DNA of 64,000 bases from Glutinoglossum americanum (Eukaryota > Ascomycota > Geoglossomycetes > Geoglossales > Geoglossaceae): NCBI GenBank assembly GCA_020080175.1, contig JAGHQL010000010.1, positions 1 through 64,000 on the forward strand. The letters are read 5' to 3'. The notes beneath the pieces were generated by a model. It was not told the DNA's origin. It ran no database searches and saw nothing but the letters and a program-made list of their open reading frames with translations. Positions 56,873 through 64,000 of the stretch are shown in pieces (position 1 is the first letter of the stretch; every line of letters begins with the position of its first letter). The position numbers and the translations under genes were made by a program.

Positions 56873-58153
56873 TCACGCAAGCTTGCCTCTGTCGAGCAGG
56901 CCGGACATATCCCCGGTACCTGGCTTGTGAATACGCTTCAAGTGGTCCCGGAGGTTATCGCGCCTCCTAAAGACCTTCGATGCTGACGGACACTCGGGTT
57001 CTGGGCACACATATTTTGCCCCATTGCCCCCGTGCTTGGAGGTGCAATGGCGGTTCATATCCCCCTTCTGCCGGAACCCTCGCCCGCAGGCTTCACAGAT
57101 ATGCGGGTTGGCCATATCATCCTCAGAAGGCCTAGCATACAGTAAGTGCGATAAACACAGAATTTTAGATCCGAGTTACCTGCCTGCTCGTCTCTTGTGA
57201 GTCCAAAGGCCCTTCACTTTCTTGGGCATACTCCCCGTCATATAGATATGCCCGGCTCTCCTGATTATCGACCGGAGCCGACGATATTGTATGGAACGAT
57301 GCTAAATTACGCGGTTGCCGGGGCGGCTCGTGGAGGAAGGGTGGATCCCCTCCTCCGTATGAGTGACGTTTTGGTACTCGTTGTTCCGGCAATCCTTCAG
57401 GCTTGCTCAATGGTTCTCGCATTGGCGGGATTGCCGAAAATCTTCTATCGTTGCGTCCCATCCCCGCCCCTGCACCCATATTCTCAGCATACGCAGGTAT
57501 CCCCGATGGTGGGCGGTCGACACCCTGAGGCTCTGGATCTATGTCTCATTGCTCCTTAGCTCTACATCGCTTATGACTTTCTAAAGCAAGGACTTACATT
57601 CGTCTTGGGTCAGGGCGAAGCCAGTAGCTTGAAACGGTGGGGTGTACGGATCCGGCTCTTTCACCGCTACGTGGGGTCCAAGGGGGTACACATTCCGACC
57701 TGAGAATGGAGCTTGATCTCGTCCAGGCTCATGGGCGGAAGTTAGTCTATGAGGCCGGACGTGCTCTTGGTAGGGTCTTGCTTGAATCGGTGAGCCAAAG
57801 CCGACCGCCAATTCCCCAAAATGAGATGTTCCACCCTCACGGGGTGCCTCGTTGGCCGTTCGATACCCTCCAACTGCGTCCTCGGGTCGGCTCCGGCTTC
57901 GCCTGAGCGTCCAGCTTTGTTGCGGCTGGTATTGCGGAAAGCCGTTGAACCCGTCGGGACCAGTCGGATCTCCGCGAGGCTGATCAAATGGTGCTGGCGT
58001 TTGCGGCGATCCGTCGTGCGGTGACAGAGTAGCATTTGTCTCTGAGAGCGCCGGTTCAGGTGACCTCGATACAGAGGGAGTGGTGAAGGGGGGGCCGCCA
58101 ACTAACGAATCGGGGTGATTCATCTCATTATTTCTTGGTGATCTCTTCCCCAT
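56873..58153 (-). CDS. C2H2 zinc finger transcription factor, unnamed
   Basis: Three exons, read on the minus strand (58153-57598, 57538-57180 and 57121-56873), give 387 residues. The first 300 are low-complexity and rich in Pro, Ser, Gly and Arg. Two fingers lie at the C-terminus. Finger one, residues 314-335, is CEACGRGFRQKGDMNRHCTSKH, with two possible final His. Finger two, 344-370, starts CPEPECPSASKVFRRRDNL and ends with HLKRIH. A degenerate, long loop in the second finger is typical of fungal regulators of this type. The exon 3 acceptor is the second of two nearby AGs, CTTCTGAG; the first would shift the frame. An in-frame ATG five codons upstream (58168) is an alternative start. The target and role are unknown. 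Confidence 0.8.
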
Positions 58154-60916
58154 GTGTGAATGCCGCAAAAATCACTTTTGTTGGGGCAGAAGATCTAGTT
58201 AATTTCAGGTGTTGTGTGAAAACCCGGTTTTCACGATGAGTTGCAAAGATATCCCCCAGCAACATGCACCACAACTCTTAAGGAGAGCAGTGAGGCTCAA
58301 GCTAGTATGTGCACGAGGGCGGGCTGTTGGCGACTGACTGGTATCGTTGTATGCCACGTTCGAGCTCGTGTGACGGGATCGACGAGGCTAGGGAGGAGGG
58401 GATCTTCAAGAAGTTCAACGAAAGGCGGCTGTTTTGGCTCAATTGCCAACGAACCAAACGCGGGGAAATACCAGGGCCCGAAGGGATACCTTTTAGTGAG
58501 AATCCCCAACCTCAACTTAAGGTCCGACCTGACCGCGGAAGATACCTGCTCTAGAGGAGACGTCCCTATTGCAGTTCACGCACAATGACGGCACCGCAAG
58601 GTGATGAAGGAAAGGAAAATATAATACGCTTCTCACCGTCTATTAGTATCCAAAGAAGGCTTGCCGTATAGGCATTTGGGGTCCGAAATGCAGTCGCGTG
58701 GCTGAGGTGGCAATCACAAGCTGTAGTGCCTATGCGCTGTCTCGCGATCCTTGGGTGCAAAATTTACGTTTGAGCGAGGGTATTGGACACGCATAAAGGC
58801 TTGGGTTCCCGGCACTCTGGCAGAGGCATAGAGCCTTCGTTCTCGACACCCGATAAACACGAGACCGTTCGAGAGTTGATGTACTAGGAGATAGAAGGTG
58901 GTTCAGGCCAAGCGAACAGCTTTAACAGCAAGTGTGTTTTTGCCTTGGAAAGCCACGATAACCTCCGGGCAAGACTGCAGGATGAGCCACACGTCCACAT
59001 ACGGTCTGCGCGACTCAAGCGGTCAGAGCATGGGACCTGGCAATGATTTCTTCGGCAATATGTACAGTAGAGGCCCGTACAAGAGAGGGTTAGGACGGTG
59101 GAGGAGGGGTCATATCAGACTTATGTACTAGGGTCTTTCAAGCTTCAGGAATCACAGGATCTTTCATCCCTGTACTCTGCGCAGGAACACTCCTCAAAAG
59201 AACGTGCGATCCCGTCTCTACCTTGACTTACTCCAATCGACGCCGGAACGGCGAAGAGTGGGACTCAGATTCTACCACACGGCTCGTGTAAGATATGGGA
59301 TAATGTGAAAGCCACACGAATCAGACAACGACCACGGACAGACTTGAGCCAGGTCTACTCGAGCAATACGCTGCTTTGGGGGATACTTCTATGTTGTGGC
59401 TTTATGCGGGACGCCGAAAGGGACTATCCTTTTAGTATGAATCGTCCCACGGTTGCCGAAGCTCCTTTTATGAATACCCGCTAGAAGCGTCCGGCCGACA
59501 GGGTGGGGTACGTGCTGCGGGGAGATGCAGTACCCACGCTTTTCGCGGAAGGATTAACGGGACGGAGGCGCATTTTAGTTTGTTTTTTATTTTATTTTTT
59601 GCGATTTACTATGTGGTGACTGGCTTGGTCCGGGTGGGCCCATGAGTCGAGAACAGAAGAGGGACATTGGAGAGAGTAGAGCTCAGAGCGGTGTGCAACG
59701 TGAACCACACATTTGTTGGCCCATCCAAAGGGAGAAAGGGACGCGGTAGTTCTCGTCCTATCCCATCCCACCGTACGGACATATCCACAATGTGCGGGTA
59801 TGTATATGTGGAAAAGTGTGGCGATTGCAGCAGCTCGTGTGCGTGTGCATGGGCTGCGTTGCTCCCCCACGCTGATCCGCTATTCCCCGTTGAAACGAGC
59901 GTTTTTTTCCCTGGGTGAGCGTAGTACCTACTCTGCGATAGTTAGAGGATCGATCGATCGCGAGCCATTCAAAGCGGAATCAGGTGACATGGACGTGGAC
60001 ATACACATTGCAAAGTCTGAAGTTGAAGTCCCTTGCATTGCGAAACGATCATCGCCATCGACATCCGTGCTGGGGATTGTCGGCCGGTTCCAATAGCCAC
60101 GCACCAACAGGCAGGCATTGTCTCCCCTCCTCGTTCATTCGTCCCTCTGGTCTTCACAGTCCATTAGCCAACTTCCGTGTCTTGGAGTCCCTTGGCTGTC
60201 TTGGCAGTGTCGAGGGATGCCGGTCGCTAACAGGCTCAAGGACTCTGACATCTCTCAAATCTTGTCAGAAAACAAGCTTTTTGTGTCGCTCTTACTTTCG
60301 GCACTGTCCCGTCCAGCCACAAGATCTCGCTTGCCTCCGCAACACGAAGTGCGTTTGCTCGTCCTCCCGCCCGTGCTCTGTAGACCCGGATCTCCCTTTG
60401 GTGCCCGGAGAAAATCCAACGGGAATCCCATATCCGAGAGATACAACGTGGCTCCGTCGGGCAGCATGTTCTTCTCTCCCTTGCCCTGTATGGCCGTGCT
60501 GGATCGGGTTTTCCAGCTCCTCGTCCCCGTCCCCGTCCCCCTTGATCGACATGTGTCAGAAGTGCAAACGTTGCTTTGTAGCGGCCAACGGCCTAACTCC
60601 GGCAGCACTCCCTCTTAACGTTCCTCCCTCCCGTTCACGCAGCTACGGGACCTCTGCTTTGTCGGTACCGAGTCCATCGTCACTTCTTTCAGGATATTCG
60701 GTCGTCAGTCATAGACGTGTAAGGTCCCTTTTATCCTGCATCCCCCACACGCGATCGACGGCCTTCCCTAAGTCCGATCATTCACCCTTTGTCACCCTCT
60801 GTCGTCACTTGCGTGCCCCACCCCACCCCACCGTGCAAACCTACTTTTAACGACCCACTCACTAAAAGGTTACACACGGCAGATAAGTATCACAACCATC
60901 ACAACCATCATTCACA
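58154..60916. promoter_or_regulatory. 2.8 kb interval, C2H2 and CYSTM promoters
   Basis: The two flanking genes diverge, so both promoters lie here. No protein-like frame was seen. A 288-codon open frame at 59984-60850 is Ser/Pro/Leu-rich and arises from pyrimidine-rich DNA. CCCCT (STRE-type) occurs at 60538-60542, after three CCCCGT-like units. A run of CCCCA units lies at 60816-60831, about 90 bases before the CYSTM start. Confidence 0.35.
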
Positions 60917-61443
60917 ATGGCCAGTGCAGACTACTATCAACAAGGGCCTCCGTATCATCAAGGGCATCCTCAGCCTCCGCCAAATGCATATCCGCAGGGC
61001 GGACCCCCATACGGCTACCCCCAGCAGGGTGGCGGATATCCGCCGGTATGTTTAGTCTATGTGTCTACGACCTTTATGGTCTTTGGCCAGACTCCCTAGA
61101 AAACTCCGAGTTTTCTCCCGCTTCCCCGGTTTGCGCCAATCGGCACATGCTAATAGGTGAACTTGCCATTGCAACAGATGCAATATAGCCAACAACCTCC
61201 TCCCCAGCAGGTTAAGCAGAAGAAAAGCAATCGGGGATGTTTAGGCGCGCTGTAAGTTCTTCAGTGTTATCTCTTATCGCCCCTACTTCGTGCCCGATAT
61301 TTCGGCTTTCGTTCGGCTTCCTATATGTGCTAACATACTTCGCGCGACTACCCAGACTGGCTACCCTCTGCTGCTGCTGCGTCTGCGAGGAAGGATGTGA
61401 ATGCTGTGCTGAATGTTGCGAGTGTTGCATGGAGTTGCTCTAG
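60917..61443 (+). CDS. CYSTM-type cysteine-rich small protein
   Basis: CYSTM (cysteine-rich transmembrane module) proteins are short eukaryotic stress-tolerance proteins thought to sit at membranes. Three exons (60917-61045, 61178-61251 and 61356-61443) give 96 residues. The first 60 residues are rich in Pro, Gln, Gly and Tyr, with PYGYPQQGG-like repeats. A basic stretch KQKKSNRGC follows. The C-terminus is the CYSTM block LLATLCCCCVCEEGCECC and further CC pairs, with 15 Cys in the last 35 residues. Introns are 132 and 104 bases, longer than most here. The third exon holds nearly the whole Cys block, so unspliced transcripts would lose it. The STRE-like CCCCT motif upstream fits stress control, but this is inference. 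Confidence 0.85.
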
Positions 61444-62298
61444 GGCATATACAATGTGCTAGAGCTCAACCATTGGTGGGAGTAATGGCTGCAAAGGTCT
61501 CTACATAGGCTCGCACTCTCTTAGAGGGGCTACGTGCGCACTTGGGTCCACGACTATTCTTACCGGTTTTATTCATGAAACCTTCGGGTCACCGTGAAAC
61601 TGTACATTTGCACTCCTTGTATCCTCTTTCGGTATGACCGAAGAAGAGTTCCCGTTGCTTCTTTAACGGTGGAAATTTATTACTATTTCCAATGCCTCGT
61701 ACATACAAATCTCAGTTTCATATAACAGTAAATTCTCTTTTTTTTCCCTTGACGAATGCCACCACAACGGACGCCCTGCTCGACAACCCCACAAGAAAGT
61801 GGTCCTGGAAGTGCCGCCATATACCCAATCGGACTGTGGCCGGTAAGTGAGATCGAAATAGAAGTCGTGACTCCTGCTCTCAGAACATTAGTACAACTTT
61901 CCGGTGGTCACGCTTTCTTTTATTTTATTTTTTACCTGTCAATAGGCTATCTATGCCGGTGGCTTCACTCTTCAACGCAAAGTATATCTTCTCTTTCTCT
62001 TTCGCGTTGGAACCTTCGGACTTCTTTTCCTCATAACCACCTCGCCTCCAGCCGTGATTCCTCTGCATGAATGGCCAGCCCCTGACCGCCTACTAAAGGC
62101 ATCTACCGATCAATTACGCTGTATACTTTACGTGGGTTTTCAGTTCCCTCCCTAGTCTACTCTCCTTCGCGGTTCGGGTCTATGTAACTTGAAGCTTTGT
62201 TTTGTTTTCTTGCTTACGCAGTCCATCACAACACGTTAGTCGGACTAGCATCACACCTCTCAGAGATCATTGGACAAATTGACGCCACATAGCCCTCT
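61444..62298. promoter_or_regulatory. Gap between CYSTM and the right-edge gene
   Basis: Two plus-strand genes flank this 0.86 kb. A frame at 61756-62070 could be spliced (GTAAGT near 61842, CAATAG near 61945) to read AIYAGGFTLQRKVYLLFLF. No homology is recalled, and it may belong to a 5' leader. T-runs lie near 61738 and 61925. Confidence 0.3.
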
Positions 62299-64000
62299 AT
62301 GTATCAGGGGCATTCCTACGGATGGGTTCCCAACCTCGACCCTCGCGAGTTTGCTGTAAGGTATACTAAAAGTCCAATTATCGCTCGCAATTTAACACCG
62401 ACAATAACACTACATGAGCTACCAGCGCTGTCAGATACGATGTGCCACCTCCGGGAGCACTAGTCACGCCTTTATACCACTTAGCTCCGGCTGTTGGGGC
62501 ACATTCATATCAACCCACTGCGCCGCAAATACAGAGTAATCAAGCTAGCCATGTGGGTATAGGGGCTTATCTCCCTACAGGTGGGCAACTCCACTATCGC
62601 AGCCGATCCCAGCCTCCGCAGCTTCCCCGTGTGTACGAGGAACCGTTCCCTCCATCACATGTAATGTATCCAACACAGCTTCCTCGATCCTACGCTGCTC
62701 AACAAACTCATCCTCACTTTCAAACTCGCGTCCCTCGTCCCTGTGCTCCGGTTACCTCACAACCCTCGCCTCCTATATCGCCACGACCCCAAGACCCTCG
62801 GCCATCTAGCCAACAGCCACAGCCTCCGCGCAGCCATCCTAAGCGTACTGGAGCGTGCTGTCCAACCTGTGGCGAGTCATACCCCTCCGGTCACCAACGC
62901 CGCCACTCACTTGCCCCTGGCGAAGCAGCAAATGTTGGTATTTGTGCCAGATGCAAAAAGGACAGTTTATCGACCGGTGGCGATGGTGGTATTCGAGGTC
63001 GTCGACTAACGGGCGACTCCCACTCTGTTAAAGTACGGACAAAAGGGGACCAGATTCAAATCCGGATATTCAGCGACCCTGAGCGTAAGAGCCGAAACCC
63101 TGAAGATACGGTTTTCCTTCAGCATCCCAAGTCAGTCAAGAGAGCAGAGAGTGTGCCAGCGAGGCCGAGCGATGTGGAGCAGCTTATACCAACTAAGGGT
63201 TTCCCATTAAGCGCCAACCATACCAGCAGGTGTAGGAGTCGAAGCAGACGGGGAAGTCCCGGGAGACCAGCCAGCCTCCTAGCAGGGGAAAGGCACGATC
63301 CTTACGCAGGCGAAACCGACTTCCCTTTGTCGGGTGCCAATTCTAACCACCTAACGCACCGCCTTCCAAAAGCGCAACTCCGTGACCGTGATCGTTTTCG
63401 AAACCAAGATCCCACGCCGCCTGTGGACCACACCGGAAACCCCTACCCTCACCACAAAACACATGAGGAATATCGGGGTCAGAGTCACGACAACCATACA
63501 AACAAATCTCATCGCCGCTACCAAAGTACAGATGCCTTCACTGGTAGCCCTGCCTACGAGGTTGGACCTTCACACTTATCTAATTTACGGGAGGATACCC
63601 AAAGATTTGGCCGGAAGCGAAGCGACAGTTGTGGGAGCACCGATGCTGTTGTTGGAAGCCCTCATGTGCGTTTTGGTTCGGACGTATATCGACACCGGAC
63701 GAATATTTCTGATGTCTCTGGTTTGCCCCAAAGACGTAGGACACGCGTAACGGACGAGATCAACCGTGTGCTAGGCCCAGATAGCGACAGTGAAGACAAA
63801 GGAGAGTGTGCTCTGCGTGGTAGGTTCTTCTTGTCTCTTCACTATTAAATCAGAGTTTCACTCCAAAGCTGTCTTGACTATTCCATGCTAGCTTCTCCAA
63901 GAACGCTTCCAAGGTTTGGCCTTCTGATATGGGTCGACCCGAACCAGACAGCACCAGCCTTCACATTGTTGCAGCGCTAAATGCCTCGCAAAAGATATTC
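62299..64000 (+). CDS. Unknown zinc-knuckle protein, 3' end outside window
   Basis: I do not recognise this family. Exon 1 (62299-62360) codes MYQGHSYGWVPNLDPREFAV. A 74-base intron follows, and exon 2 starts at 62435 with RYDVPPPGA. About 230 Pro/Gln-rich residues lead to a paired Cys site, CCPTCGESYPSG and then ICARCKKD, probably one zinc site. A block VKVRTKGDQIQIRIFSDPE follows, then a long Ser/Arg/His-rich disordered region. Exon 2 ends near 63830. The next exon probably begins at 63892 and stays open to the window edge with FSKNASKVWPSDMGRPE. The donor is uncertain: GTTCTT after 63834 keeps this frame, while the better-looking GTAGGT leads to an early stop. The protein is partial. Confidence 0.65.

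Noticed and set aside
59984-60850. 288-codon plus-strand open frame
   Set aside because: Its Ser/Pro/Leu/Cys-rich composition follows pyrimidine-rich DNA, overlapping frames are equally open, and no domain is visible. It lies in the CYSTM upstream region.
61756-62150. Spliceable two-exon frame upstream of the right-edge gene
   Set aside because: Splice signals exist, but the product has no recalled homologue and the region may be a 5' leader.

Overview
This window is nuclear DNA of a filamentous ascomycete (Pezizomycotina). The genes are cut by short introns, mostly 48-130 bases, with GT..AG ends. Several protein families have filamentous-fungal forms: a COP9 signalosome subunit, a Nif1-type SEL1 protein, a three-SH3 SLA1, a DUF7892-like F-box protein and a DUF971/TauD carnitine-pathway dioxygenase. 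I cannot assign a class or genus. I saw no prokaryotic gene order, virus-like element, transposon open reading frame, CRISPR array, rRNA or convincing tRNA.

Layout, left half. 1-1.05 kb holds no gene. CSN4 (minus) and the TFIIF beta subunit TFG2 (plus) share a divergent promoter, followed by a five-finger CCCH protein. A 2.1 kb gap leads to a bZIP regulator. A Nif1-like SEL1 protein (minus), SLA1 (minus), an unknown conserved-looking protein and the O-mannosyltransferase PMT4 follow. Next come ATP synthase subunit e (minus) and dynein intermediate chain (plus), head to head. After them a gamma-butyrobetaine-type dioxygenase (minus) and the thiamine pyrophosphate carrier TPC1 (plus) are also head to head. 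A very large F-box/zinc protein (minus) and ABP1 (plus) are divergent, and the monothiol glutaredoxin GRX3/4 closes the gene-dense part near 41.6 kb.

Layout, right half. From 41.6 to 51.3 kb the window is gene-poor and rich in simple repeats. It has only two small unrecognised genes, a decayed minisatellite, a GT microsatellite, a G-rich tract and several short tandem arrays. PLC1 (minus), a two-finger C2H2 factor (minus), a CYSTM-type cysteine-rich peptide (plus) and the 5' part of an unrecognised zinc-knuckle protein follow.

The genes are mainly conserved housekeeping and cell-biology genes, not a biosynthetic or defence cluster. Loose themes are transcription and protein turnover at the left, cortical actin and endocytosis (SLA1, ABP1), and mitochondrial function (ATP synthase e, BBOX-like, TPC1). 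Exon boundaries were worked out by hand from splice signals, reading frame and remembered family sequences. No database search was possible.
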